In this document: positions 13,397 through 24,768 of the stretch, one piece after another
Position numbering within the stretch: the first letter of the stretch is position 1
How the letters are laid out: each line of letters begins with the position of its first letter
DNA from: Daphnia carinata
Taxonomy: Eukaryota; Arthropoda; Branchiopoda; Diplostraca; Daphniidae
Reading direction: 5' to 3'
Length of the DNA: 64,000 bases
Assembly: GCF_022539665.2 (NCBI RefSeq)
Contig: NC_081339.1
Coordinates: 2,914,017-2,978,016, forward strand
Program-made: the position numbers and the translations under genes
Notes under the pieces: model-generated
The model's database searches: none
Seen by the model: the letters and a program-made list of their open reading frames with translations, nothing else
What the model was told of the DNA's origin: nothing

Positions 13397-14217
13397 GGAA
13401 AATCGCTATGTTTTTCATTTAGTTAATCGTGTTTGAAATATACCGAATATTTGACACAATGCTAGCGCGCCAGTACGCTACAGCGCTAGCGCGATGCAGC
13501 AGAAATATTCGGTGTATTTCCAAAACGGTTGACTTCATGAAAAAAATAACTATTTTATCGGAATCAGCATTCAATTTTGAGTGTACCCCGTGATATTCTA
13601 TCAATTCCCATGAATGCCGGTTTTTGCAGAAAAAAATTTAAGCCCGACTAAATATGCCCGACTAAATAAGCCCGACTTTTCTTATTTTTTGCACGAATAT
13701 TCGAAGTAATTCAAAAACGGCTAACTTGACGAGAAAACGAGTGGCTTTTTCTGAATCAGCGTTAAATTTTGATTATACTGTGTGATTTTCATCGCATTTA
13801 CAGAGGTGTCATTTTTGGCCGATTTTGACAAAAGTGGTATGCACTTTTTCATTTTTGGGTAAATTTAAATTTCGCCTAAAATACATGATTTCGATTCAGA
13901 ATTGAATGCTTATCAAGAAAATCAAATTTATTTTTCAATTGGCCTTATGGTTTTTTAGTTAAACGTAAAAAACGAAAGAATAAGAAAAGTCGGGCTTATT
14001 TCGTAGGGCTTATTTCGTCGGGCTTAAAAAATTTTTCCGCAAAAACTGACACTCTCCGGAATTGGTTGAATATCACAGGATATAAGCAAAATTGAATGGA
14101 GATCCAGGGAAAATTCCTATTTTTTTCGTGAAAATAATCGTTTTAAAATTACACCGAAAATTTGATACAAGGCTAGCGCGCCAGTACGCTACAGCGTTAG
14201 CGCCATGCATCAGAAAT
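13397..14217. mobile_element. inverted-repeat (foldback) element between the repeat copies
   Basis: The arms at about 13505-13680 and 13985-14160 are diverged reverse complements. Both include runs of the motif aagcccgac / gtcgggctt and a shared AAAATTGAATG / AATATCAC stretch. The spacer (13681-13984) is AT-rich. Outside the arms, a GC-rich 32-mer beginning gctagcgcgccagtacgcta occurs at 13461-13492 and again in direct orientation at 14172-14203, with one mismatch. No transposase is present, so it would be non-autonomous. Exact element ends are uncertain. Confidence 0.6.
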
Positions 14218-14312
14218 AACGGACTTGTTTTGTCGGGCTTATTTTTGAAGGCCTTATTTTGTCGGGCTTGTTTCATCGAGCTTTCAATAAGAAAAGGTCT
14301 ACATCGGAATAA

Positions 14313-14742
14313 CTAGGTGGCGCTACTGTTCTTCTTCATAACTGTGTCGTATGTGATTACGAGTAAAGAGTTAAATCTGTCTTTGATTTGTTCGTTGCCC
14401 TTTTAGTTATCAAAGGATAATTCAACTTAAATCAGACTGTCTGATATTGACATTTAGTACACTCGTGTTTGTGTAGGCAGTGAAGGAAAACAATTCAAAT
14501 AGATTGTTTTTTTGCAGCAGTTACCCTTGTCATCAGAAGATAAGCTACGGAACCAGACAGTTATCTGCCTAACTCTCACTTTCCATCATGCTGTTTGCTC
14601 AATGAGCGGGACTCGAGCTCTGCCTACTGCTGCTTATGGGCAAAATTTGTTTACTACTATCAAGGTTGTGCACCTAAAATCTGTGGATGCTGACACTGGA
14701 GGTAGGTCAACGGAAACAAATCTTGTCAACTAGAATGTGACT
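14313..14742. repeat. dispersed repeat unit, copy B (~430 bp)
   Basis: Second copy of the 12959-13392 unit in the same orientation, with scattered substitutions and small indels. It lies just outside the right end of the foldback element. The layout copy A - foldback - copy B is that of either a nested insertion or a composite element. Confidence 0.8.
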
Positions 14743-14814
14743 GTCAGAATGAAGTGCCGTTAATGGTTCATGGTCCTCAAATATAGTTCAGTGATGTATT
14801 TTTTTATGTGTGAA

Positions 14815-15412
14815 GAAAAGCATCTACTTTGGGTTGCAAATCATCAAGAGCCAGCACTTCTAAAGCCTTCTCGTCTTTGCTTAGCCAGCAAAACATGCAT
14901 CTACTTCAATGCCCTCACCCCATTGGTATTGTAAATTTGATTAATGCCTAACATGGCTTTGTGATGAGCTAGTTTGTCATGTCAGGATCAAAAAATTTTC
15001 ATCTTCTTTCTATGTAGCATCTGCTACTTTGTGTTGTGAACCATCAAGCACCACCACTTCTGAAGCCTTCTTATCATTACTTGGCCAGAAAAACCTGCAT
15101 AAACTTCAATGCCATCACCTAATTGGTATTCTAAGTTTGATAAATGTCTAACATGGCTCTGTGATAATCAAGTTTGTCATGCCAGGACTGACAATTTTCA
15201 TCATCTTTCTACATAGCATCATCAACTTTGTGCTTCTAACCGTCAAGTGCCACCATTTCTGAAGCCTTATCATCTTTACTTGGCCAGCAAAACCTGCATA
15301 ATCTTCAACATCATCACTTCATTGGTATTGTAAATTTTATTAATGTCTCACGTGGCTGTGTGGTGATCTAGTTTATCATGCTAGGACCGACAAATTTTCA
15401 TCTTCCTGCTGT
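14815..15412. repeat. three degenerate tandem repeats of ~197 bp
   Basis: Units run at about 14815-15011, 15012-15208 and 15209-15412. Each contains, in order, 'ctactttg/aactttg', 'atcaag.gcca.cacttct.aagcctt', 'ttggccag.aaaacctgcat', 'attggtatt.taa.ttt', 'catggct.tgtg' and 'gtttgtcatg.caggac', followed by 'ttttcat'. The units are clearly diverged, so the array is old. No frame stays open across a unit. Confidence 0.8.
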
Positions 15413-15852
15413 AAAATTCGACGTTAGACGATTTGCCTGTTTCCTGCTCCCGACGACCAAGACACGTAAGGTAAATAGTCTTCCCTGTTATGATTACATC
15501 ATTGATTATTTAATCTCATATTTAACGATTTCGTTTTCGATTCATTTTTATCATTTAGAATTATCTATTTTCCTTCCAGCTCATATTCAACCATCGATAT
15601 TCCGGTTTTCCCGTCTTCTCCTCCTCAGGCTATTTAAAAGTAAGTTGCAATTATCGTTGCCCCTTCCTGAGATGCAAAGTTCTTATATTTGCGTTTACTA
15701 TCACAGTATTGCCACGTACAGTATTCGCAAAAAGCAGAAAGTGACGTATCAGGATGCAGCCTAGCGGATAGACGACGAACGAAAAGGATTTCACCGTGGG
15801 AGGCCTTGTATGTATTGTATTGTCTTGTTGTTTACTGTATGTAACTAGTTAA

Positions 15853-16182
15853 CCCGTTGGCTGCCACCCCGTTTGCTCCCATTTTTTTTGTAGTTGTAGG
15901 GACCTGGGCGCTGTTCTCCTCATGGCCATGGGGGGAACAGTCGCCGTTGCGCCTAATGGCTTTATGCCATTAGGCGTTAGGCAATGCACCAGTAGGGACT
16001 TCTCTCTGTCGGCACGGTGAGAGATATCCTGGGGTGTGCATTCCCAGAATGGACTCTATCACCGTGCCAGCCCGGGCTTGTCTTCGGACAAGCCCCACCT
16101 TGGTCGGGGATCCTTAAGGCACGACGCGTAGCAACTGTAGTTTAAGCAACCTACGGGTTGCGGTGGCCTGGCAGCCAACGGG
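15853..16182. mobile_element. 330 bp piggyBac-type MITE with hairpin-rich interior
   Basis: The ends are perfect inverted repeats, cccgttggctgcca (15853-15866) and its complement up to 16182. Both sides are flanked by TTAA (15849-15852 and 16183-16186), the target duplication typical of the piggyBac superfamily. There is no room for a transposase, so the element is non-autonomous. The interior holds at least five hairpins: 15911-15940; 15951-15975 (10 bp stem, TTTAT loop); 16011-16068 (10 bp outer stem ggcacggtga/tcaccgtgcc); 16074-16095 (9 bp stem, TTCG loop); and 16146-16161 (6 bp stem, TACG loop). Confidence 0.8.
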
Positions 16183-16339
16183 TTAACTAGTTAGTTGTAT
16201 ATGTATGTTTGTATGTGTATTGTATGTATTGTATGTTCTGTAAAAAAGAGGTGGAATTGTGGGAGGTGGAGGGACAACAAATACAATTCCTTTTTCAATA
16301 TCTTTTAGTTTGTTTTTGATTTATTGAATTTTACTCTCC

Positions 16340-16407
16340 TAGTTTGGGGATCGAACCCTAGATCTTCGACGTACCATGTCGATGCTCTACCATTGAGCTA
16401 TTAATCT
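16340..16407 (-). repeat. tRNA-like sequence 1 (degenerate, tRNA-Gly type)
   Basis: On the minus strand the A box TAGCTCAATGGTAGAGC and B box GGGTTCGATCC are intact. A five-pair anticodon stem (TCGAC/GTCGA) closes the seven-base loop ATGGTAC. The acceptor arms do not pair (AGATTAA versus ACTAGGA), so this is not a functional tRNA gene. It reads as a tRNA pseudogene or the head of a tRNA-derived SINE. Confidence 0.6.
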
Positions 16408-16540
16408 GTTTTTCACTTTGGATATGAGGTGACCTCTTTACAGTTAGATTATTGTTATGCTGTTCAACGAAAAATTGTTTCAGACGCTGTCTTTAATTTA
16501 AGACAACTCTAGTTACGCATTCACTAGTACATTTCATTTC

Positions 16541-16609
16541 AATAACGGGGATTGAACCTTAGATCTACAGCGTGGCAGGACTATTCTCTACCATTGAGCC
16601 ATCTGTCAC
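16541..16609 (-). repeat. tRNA-like sequence 2 (degenerate tRNA-Gly-GCC)
   Basis: On the minus strand an A box (GGCTCAATGGTAGAG), the loop CTGCCAC (as in tRNA-Gly with GCC anticodon) and a B box (AGGTTCAATCC) appear in order. The anticodon and acceptor stems no longer pair. It is likely a decayed tRNA-Gly copy or SINE head. Confidence 0.55.
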
Positions 16610-16700
16610 ATTTATTCTTTCTATTTTTCCTTCCTATAACACAACCTTGTACACTTGTATAACAATGTAGCTTCTAGGGAAAATAGTTTAAAACAATGCA

Positions 16701-16769
16701 AGACTCACGGCTCAGTGGTTGAGCATCGGCATGCCATGCTGGAAGAATAGGGTTCGATACCTATAAGAG
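16701..16769 (+). repeat. tRNA-like sequence 3 (degenerate tRNA-Gly-GCC)
   Basis: On the plus strand, A box GGCTCAGTGGTTGAGC is followed by an anticodon arm (TCGGC / GCTGG with G-T pairs, loop ATGCCAT, anticodon GCC) and B box GGGTTCGATACC. The acceptor stem is not convincing. Three such copies within 430 bp, in both orientations, suggest SINE-type insertions rather than a tRNA gene cluster. Confidence 0.55.
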
Positions 16770-17056
16770 TGAAAATCATATAGTTTCTATAAACGCAAGT
16801 TTGAATATAAATTAAATTCAACCAATATATAGCCAATACGAACAACGATTACTTGTATGAATGATAGTTTGGGAAATGCTATAAAACTCTAAGAAAGACG
16901 TTATACAAGGAAGTTGCTAGTGTAAGATAGAAATGAGTTAATAGAAAATAAAAGTGACAATAGACACCAAGTAAAAAAACCATAAACCAAAAATTTTTTC
17001 AAAAATTTTTTTTTAAAACGTTTTTATTGAATTTTCTCCACAATATAATTATTTTT

Positions 17057-17371
17057 GCAACTTTTGAAAGGCAAAATAACCCTTTCAAAAGTTGCCGCCA
17101 ACCAAGGCAGGGGGAGACACTGCCTTAGTTGACCCACCGGGGAGATTACCCGGTGCTTGGCTAAGAGAAGCCGGAAGAAGAGCTGAAGATTTGGAACATT
17201 TTTACAGGAGCGATTAACCTTTAATTCGGATTTGTGGGTAGCCACGTCGCCCTCCGTGAACACATCATCGGACTAAGCGGACACCCCACGTCCCCTTTCC
17301 GGCCAGAGCCCTCCAAACCTCGGTATATGTTGTTTTTAAATATACCGTACAGTAGGGGCATGACCCCCTAC
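17057..17371. repeat. array of five perfect hairpins
   Basis: Five separate stem-loops lie in 315 bp: 17057-17095 (15 bp stem, 9 nt loop), 17104-17126 (7 bp), 17135-17155 (7 bp, CACCGGG/CCCGGTG), 17321-17347 (8 bp) and 17352-17371 (7 bp). The segment is GC-richer than its surroundings and has no conserved open frame. It resembles the interior of the nearby MITE in design but not in sequence. Identity is unknown; it could be a second structured repeat or a non-coding RNA locus. Confidence 0.5.
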
Positions 17372-17460
17372 GGGCTTATTATGAGTCAAGGGGAAACGGG
17401 GCTACGGAAAGGAAGGGAGCCCAGATATGCACTTCAATTTTTTAAGTTATTAATACCGTA

Positions 17461-20400
17461 AAACACAGGAATGAGACTGTAGAGTGAAATTCGGTTTCGT
17501 GTTTCCAATCATTACGATTTTTCGGTGCATTGTCCCAGCCAGAAACCTTTTTGAATCCACTATTTTTATTCGTCTGTATTAAAAAAAAAAAAAAAAATAG
17601 AACTTAGGTAAGCGAAAAAAAAATTCTTGTTTATAGAGCTTACATAGTACATAAATGCATCATTTGGTTCATTCCCGTAGAATTTCTGCAACGAGCTTCT
17701 GCAAAAGCATAGTAAACGATCATGACAGTGAACTTAATTTGAGTACTTTATAGGTACCTTTTTCAAGTCTTTAACACACCAACATGAAAACGGACATCTT
17801 TCATATTTGTCAACCCTTTTTTTTCTTGATGCGAAAAATTTCACTATAACAACTCAATTCGGTGACTTGTGAGTCTTCTTCATTGCAACCGGGAAGGCAA
17901 AGCGGCTGACTTAAGGCGAAAAGACGAATTTTTTCATCGCAATTAGCGTTACATTGTCCCGGGCATCTACTTTTCTTCCAGCGGTGTTTTGCCTAAAATG
18001 ACGGGCGAATGAAAAAAAAAATGAGATAACTAAACAAACTCCGAGAAAAGGCATTACCAGGTGGGAGATCTTCAATGTCGATTTAGAATTCTCAGTTCAT
18101 CATGTAATACGAACCAACAAATCGGAGTTTCCACATAGACTGGATGGCGAAATTCTGTCCCACCAATAACACATAAGACATACTGATTTTGAACCAGTGC
18201 CAATTATAGATTTATCTACAAAACGCGAATACCTCTGATTTCCCAACTTAAAATAATTCATTCTTGATCCCAAAATCTATGTCTTTTTCAAGTATTCTTT
18301 CCCCTTGAGTTCTCAAATTACCCACCACTGAATCACTAACATGTCCATGGGTATGTCAAAGAATAAAGTGAAATATCTTTGCCCCAACCAAAGGGCTGTT
18401 GATTTTTGAATACACAGAAGTGGATGATGATGAGAAGTGATGCTTGATGAGCATGCTAACATTAACAACTATATGTTCCTTAAATTAAAACATGACATCT
18501 GCCTCATCTTGTTGTTGAAAAGAACAGACGAGCATAGATATTACTGCCTTGAAATAACCAACCTGAGAAGTTCCAAGATCCAAATCTGTGTTACTGCTTA
18601 CTGCACTACACATTATGTTAGGCCTTTTCCAAATTTTTTTTTGTCCAATAGCTTTTGCACTCCTCCTCTTGAACAAAAAATGTGAATAAGAGAGATAGTT
18701 AATATTTTTTGTATGTTAGTCGACAATTCACCTGTGAAATATTCCACACTGCATAGGTGATGGGGAACTATCACGCTTCTGCACATTTTGGGGTATAACT
18801 CGAAGATGGGCTTATTTTTCCAGGGTCTCAATGGGGGTTCCAAAGGTGCTCCTATTCATGTCCCAAACTACTGTAGGTCCTTTAAGACTAAAAAACTTAT
18901 GTTCAGAAACACCAAACGTTCAATTCTTAAATAATAAAACTTGTTTAATGGCTTGATTATAACCTTGTGACAAAAACAGGCCTAAGTCACAGTTCATAGA
19001 TTTGGGGAATAGAAGGATACACTGCAGATTGTCCAAACAGTACCACTTTCCGTCTCGCTTGCAAAGAGAATAAAAGTAAAAATGGCTTCCCCATTTTCCG
19101 AAACGCAAGGTTGCCAACTTTTTTGTTTTGTTTTTTTGTATGGAGCTATGGACGGCTCGGGCAGACTGGCAGAGTCACAGATTTGACTATCCTTGATCAA
19201 ATCTGTATCTGTATATCGCAACCTAAAACGATAGAGACTAATTAAATGAACTAGGATTCACGAAAGTTGCTTCAGTGTGATCCCATGGGAGTTACATAGT
19301 CATAAATCATTACGCTAGAGGGCGTTAAAACCCATTGTTTTGATAAGAACTGTCACTCGACCAACAAACAAATCAAATTATCCTCAGATATGATCTTTTT
19401 AAAATTTGAGACGGGAATGTCTGAAAGCCGGATATGGCGATCTTTATTATTGAAGACAAACAAATGGCCCAAGCATATTTTTTAAACACAAATTATAAAC
19501 CCCGTTTGAGACCGACATCTACATATTGATCGAATACTGAGTTCTCGCAAGATTAGTTTTCCCACTGTAATTTTGTATACTGTCGGAAGTAATGGCAGAA
19601 AGTTCAAATAAACAGTAAGCATTACTGAAGTTGAAGTTGTGTAACGGCACGAAAAAAGCGAAACTCGATTGTTAAACCGCAATCACACCTTTTTCTGTAT
19701 GTACGGTCCCATGAACAGAATAAACCTGTTGTCAAATTATGCTGATCTAAAGATTAAACGAAAAAACTAAAAATATCACGAAAAACAACGCAAACAAAAT
19801 CCCGTCTGGATTAGCATTTAGAATGGAGACCCTTCGTGACGGAATAAGAAGGACTTTCCAAGGCCGAAAACAAGACCGGAACAAGAGGACGACGTTGGTC
19901 AACCGGACCATAAAAAGGAAAGAAGAATCAAACAAGGAAATGCAGAATGTTTTTTTTTTTTTTTCCTCTTTTGAACGATTCGTTCAATAAACAAGATAAC
20001 ACTCCTTAGGCAAACGAAAGGCTATTGCCAAGGTCGTATTTAGCTGCGTGTAAACCATCAACCCGAAATGAACTCGTCGATGTTCTTTTTCCACGTTTGC
20101 GAACGTTGACAGCGAAAGGGCCACCAGAAATTTTAAAGATGCATTTTACAAACAAACTGTGACCGTTTGTAGGCTGTACAAGGACACTGTATTCAAGTGC
20201 CGAATATGAAAAAAAAAAAAAAATAAAAAAATGGAAATTTAAAAAAAAAAAGTGTCATTTCAAGTTATACAGTGCAATTCGAATTGGAGGGAGTAAGAGG
20301 AATCAATACACAGTGAAGAAATAAAAAATAAAAAATACAAAGAATATGGAAGCGCAGCACCCAAAAAGAAAAAAAAAACACTGTTCACGCACGCAACATC

Positions 20401-20903
20401 AGCAAAACCCGAGGAAATTATAATTTTTTTTTTTTTTTTTTTTTTAAAAAGGTCAATTTTCAATAACGACAATTTTGGGACGGGGGCAATAATAAAAAAA
20501 AGAGGTAAGGAGAAAGTGAAAACTGAATTATGGATGGAAATACATAATAAATCTTGTGATTACAAAAAAAAAAAAATCATATTTTTTTTTTTTCTTGTCT
20601 TCCTCTTCGGTCCGTTGGTGAATGAAACAAACATTAAATGGTCATTTTCCCCTTTTAAAAAACAGAATACAAAATCCGTACGCTATGATATAATAGGTCT
20701 CATTTTGATTTAAAAAAAAAAATTATTATATTTAATCAAATTTATAGAAAAAAAAAAAGGGAGAAACGCACACATTCGTCCAATTTGGAGCACGCGCCCT
20801 GCGCCTTAACATCTTCCATAATTTGCGTATCTGACGTGATTTCTTTCACACGACTGCGAGTGAAATCTCCAACAGAAACACACCGTTCCTAATTAAATTT
20901 ATT

Positions 20904-20942
<39 letters not shown>

Positions 20943-21318
20943 CGTCTTTTCTTAATTTTCTTTCTTTTTTCAGACAAAATAATTGGCCGCAAAGATTCGC
21001 TTTCACAGTGGAGAAAATAGGCTAATAGAAAAATTTCAAATAATAATAATAAAAAAAAAACGTAACCTCTTTCTAGAATTCAAATGAAATGATATTGACC
21101 CCATTCGAACATCTGCGATTGGGATATTATAATTGCATTTGAATTTAGAACATTTCAAAAACCGTCTTTCTCTTCATCGTCCGTTCTTTCTTTTCTTTTT
21201 CTTTTTTTTTTTTTTGAAACCTAAACATTCTAATATCATTCACTGAATCATTTTTGTTGTGTTGTGTGTTGTTGTTGTTTCATTGCTATTGTATCAGAAC
21301 GTCCTATCGTCTATTGTT
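17461..21318. other. AT-rich intergenic stretch
   Basis: No gene could be supported here. The stretch holds many runs of A or T of 10-30 bases (for example 17581-17597, 20428-20445 and 20911-20938) and no splice-flanked open frame. A short plus-strand ORF begins at ATG 19823 (METLRDGIRRTFQGRKQDRN...) but has no donor site or partner exon. Confidence 0.6.
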
Positions 21319-21530
21319 TTAACCGGACAGGGTTTTGAAACTGCGGATTGTCTCGTGGATCCATCCGTCGAAAGCCGAGAGTCGGGTGTAAACGCCCGGC
21401 AAATTGGTCCGCCCACAGCCGATGCCGAAACTGACGACACCCACCTGGAACCACTGACCTTCTTTTTCACACACAAGGGGTCCACCTCCGTCTCCCTGCG
21501 ACCGGTCCGTCGACATAGCACAAAACGAAA

Positions 21531-21562
<32 letters not shown>

Positions 21563-23526
21563 ATAAGACAAATGAGATAAGAGAAATGCCAAAATAGAAA
21601 GGGCTCTTTTTTGTTTTTTTTTTGTTTTTACATCACAGGCATCTCTTCCTTCTGCGCCGGCGCAGATGGACGAGGGTGGTAGGACGAAATTCGGTCCAAA
21701 TTGGGTCCTTAACGCCGCCTGGCACTTGGCGTCGTCCCATAAAGGCACCTCAATCTCCTTGAGGATCACTGAATGGGTACCATCTGTCGGGATTTATTGT
21801 CATATATCATTACATCAATTAAGATCTTTAAAAATAACACATGATGAGAACATACCTTCCAGCTTGCGACCCCATCCGGTGACGACGCAGCGGGTTCCCT
21901 CCGTCTCCGAGACTTGGCCCGGATGAGGCATGCAGACGACGTCGATATGCGGCCGACGTCTAGCGGGCTGGACGAAACGGAGCAAAGCGATATCGTTGGC
22001 CAGCGACAAATTGTTGAACTGCGGATGGACCATCACGTGCGACACGTCGAGCTCCTCGTAGGCCAGCTGCTCGGTGGTGACGCTGACGTCGTATTCACCG
22101 AGACGGACCTTGAGCACGGAGCTGATGTTGCTGCTGGCCAAACTGTCGGATTTAAAATTAATTTATTTCAAAGAAAATTATAATAATAGAATCAAATCTT
22201 TTTTGTTGTTTTGCTATTCTGCAGACGTTCTACTTTACATCATTATAGGAGAAAGATATGCATAAAGTGAAATTTTTCCGTCTTTTGGTCTTATCTCTTT
22301 TCAATCTCTTCCCTCTCTCTCTCTCTCTCTCTCTTTCATAAAAAAAAAAAAAAAAATACGCTTGTTTGTTCTATAAGATAGAAAAAACTTGAAGGGCCGG
22401 TCTTGAAACAGAAAGCTTGATCTTCTTCCTCTTTCGTACCGGTAAGGGAAAAAAAAAAAAAAAAAAAAAGATTGAATCAAACATTATTTTCAACAAAAAT
22501 GCATTGACTGCTCTTTTTCTTTTTTTTTTTTTTTGCAGTCAATGCAAAATGGGGAGGGAAAGCCGGTTGGAGGACTTTCGCAAAAGGTAAAAAAGACAAA
22601 AAAAATTATAGCGAATGTCAACTTTCATTCGGTGAGCAAGGAATGAAGAAAGAGAAGGTTTCAGACGATTGAAAAGAAAAACAGGATGCCTGTCGCTAGC
22701 AAAAAAAAAAGAAAAATTAATTCTTTCTTTCTTTCACAAGAGAAACAGAGTAAAGCTGTTGGTGGACAACTTTCTAACGTCCAAGTTATGCGACGATGAG
22801 AGCACCTCTCTCTCCACCCTACATGTCCATGGTGAAGCCGTTCTAGTCTAACACCAATTTTGCCCACACACCATTTAACATCCTGGACATCCACATACTC
22901 GACTTTGTTTTGTTTTTGTTTTGTTTTTTTATAGGAAACTTTAAAATAATTCAAATTGTTTAAAGAAAACGAGACGTTTCACTTACTAATCATCGACGCA
23001 ATGTGCGGCCGTCACGACCCACGATTCGTCTAGAAGAGAAGCGCCGCAGACGTACAAGTCTTGTGGTTTCTCCAGCACGGCTGCCTGCTGAAACATTCGT
23101 TAAAAAAACAAACATGAAAAATGAAAATGAAAGAAATCAATGGTTGATTGCAGAAAAATAACAAAACGCTTCCCTTATCGGGAAGACATTGCCAACAGCT
23201 TCTCTTTTGTCGTCCGTCTTCTTCTTTATATATAAAAAAAAAAAAAAACCCAGAGATATACAAAACTCCCGGTCTTGAGAGAAATGATGCAAGCGTCTCT
23301 TGATCCCCCCTCGTCTTATTATTCATATTTTTCTCCTAGCTATTTCGGGACGTGAAATCATGAAAAAAAAAAAAAAATGAAACAAAAAGCTACACGTATG
23401 GAGGAGAGAAACGCCCCCATTATCTATTTGCACAAAACATCTTTTTTTTTTGTTGTTGTTGTTGTTTGAATAATAGAATGAAATGTCGAAACAATCGCGG
23501 GGGAAGAAAAAAAAAATAAAATTTCC

Positions 23527-23561
<35 letters not shown>

Positions 23562-23804
23562 CTTTTCTTTTAAATGCCACACCTGTCAAATCCGTTCAGG
23601 CCAATCACCTCAAACTGATCTCGTCCCATCAAATATCTTTTTTTTTTCTTTCAAAAAATAAAATAACAATAAATTTAAACTATCAGATTTAAAGAAAAAA
23701 AAAAAATAACCTGGTCAGCCTTGAGAGAGGCCGTTGGCACCAGTTTTTTTTTTTGTTGTTGTTTCGTTTCAGGATGCCCGCCAGCGCACCGTGCATAATA
23801 ATGG

Positions 23805-23838
<34 letters not shown>

Positions 23839-24768
23839 AGACGGCAGGAAAAAGAGAGAAAGGGCCACCCTCACAGCTTCCTTTTTCTGCATACGCATTT
23901 GAAATATGGCAGCCAAAATAAAATCAGCAAAAAAGACAGCGCCAGAGAGAGATACGATTTTTATATAGCGCGCGTTCCATTATGCAGCCGGATCTTCTAA
24001 CCAAAAAAAAAAAAAAGTGCGCCGTTCGTTCGCTCTCTGCGTGTGTGTGTGTGTGCATTCGTGGGCTAACAAATGCCGGCAGCTACTTCAGCTTTTTTTT
24101 TTTTTTTTTTTTTAAATTCCCGAACCGACCTCCATCTTTCTTATGAATCACACAATTACAGCTACTCTCTTATTCATTTGTTTTGAATGCATCAAACAAA
24201 AACATCCCCCCCCCCCCGCAAAATAAATTCATCTGCGATGAATCGAACGTGATGGATCTGCCAACTAATGAAAAACGATGCTGTGAGTTTATAAAGAACA
24301 AAGAACAAAAAAAAAAGGGATGACGTCTTACGTGCCATGGCCATTCGCCGAGATCGGCCAATCCGTCGGTTCGTTTGCGATCGCCAACGGCGGCGGCCAC
24401 GTTGCCTTTACGTCCGCACTTGGATTTGTTGAGGACGGGCAAAAGCCCGATGGGTCGGGCGCCTCGCGGCACGTAGCAACACACGCTCTGGTCCATGTTG
24501 CCGCAGTAGCTGTACGCCGAGCCGCCACTAAGAAAAGAAAAATCAAAGTTTTGGAATGAATGAAACGTCACAAATGATCCAATTTTTAAATAAAATATTA
24601 AAAAAAAAAAAAATACCTGGTAATGCAAGCCCAATATTCCATGCAGTCGCAACCCATGGGGTTGTGGTTGTGGTCATCGTCGTGCAGATCGACGTGGTTC
24701 TGCTGGCCGGCAGAGACGGACACGGCCACCAGCAAGAGGAGCCACCTCATCCAATTGGCTCTTCCCAT
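21319..24768 (-). CDS. CLIP-domain serine protease homolog (catalytic Ser to Gly)
   Basis: Secreted, non-catalytic trypsin-like protein of the masquerade / prophenoloxidase-activating-factor type. In arthropods these act as cofactors in melanisation cascades. Exons: 24768-24617, 24527-24332, 23087-22987, 22142-21856, 21768-21632, 21495-21319, giving 349 aa with consistent phases. Residues 1-20 are a signal peptide ([12 protein letters not shown]). Six cysteines (about 40, 42, 48, 59, 67, 68, ending VCC) form a CLIP domain. The protease domain keeps His145 (TAAHC) and Asp200 (NDIALLRF), but the active-site motif reads GDGGGPL, with Gly294 where Ser is required. The start is the ATG directly before the signal peptide. 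The catalytic loss is seen in the sequence; the immune role is inferred from the family. Confidence 0.9.
23807..23836. repeat. (CA)n microsatellite
   Basis: About 13 uninterrupted CA units lie in intron 2 of the CLIP serine protease homolog. Other simple repeats nearby are (CT)n at 22311-22336 and a C-run around 24207-24217. Confidence 0.9.

Noticed and set aside
14073-14316. ORFs on both strands inside the foldback element
   Set aside because: They arise from the inverted-repeat arms and are not shared in frame between arms; no transposase motif.
16340-16769. Functional tRNA genes
   Set aside because: A and B boxes are present but acceptor stems do not pair in any of the three copies.
19823-19990. 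Basic plus-strand ORF starting METLRDGIRRTFQG
   Set aside because: It looks mildly protein-like, but it runs into a poly-T tract without a donor, has no partner exon, and the upstream A-rich sequence stays open by composition alone.
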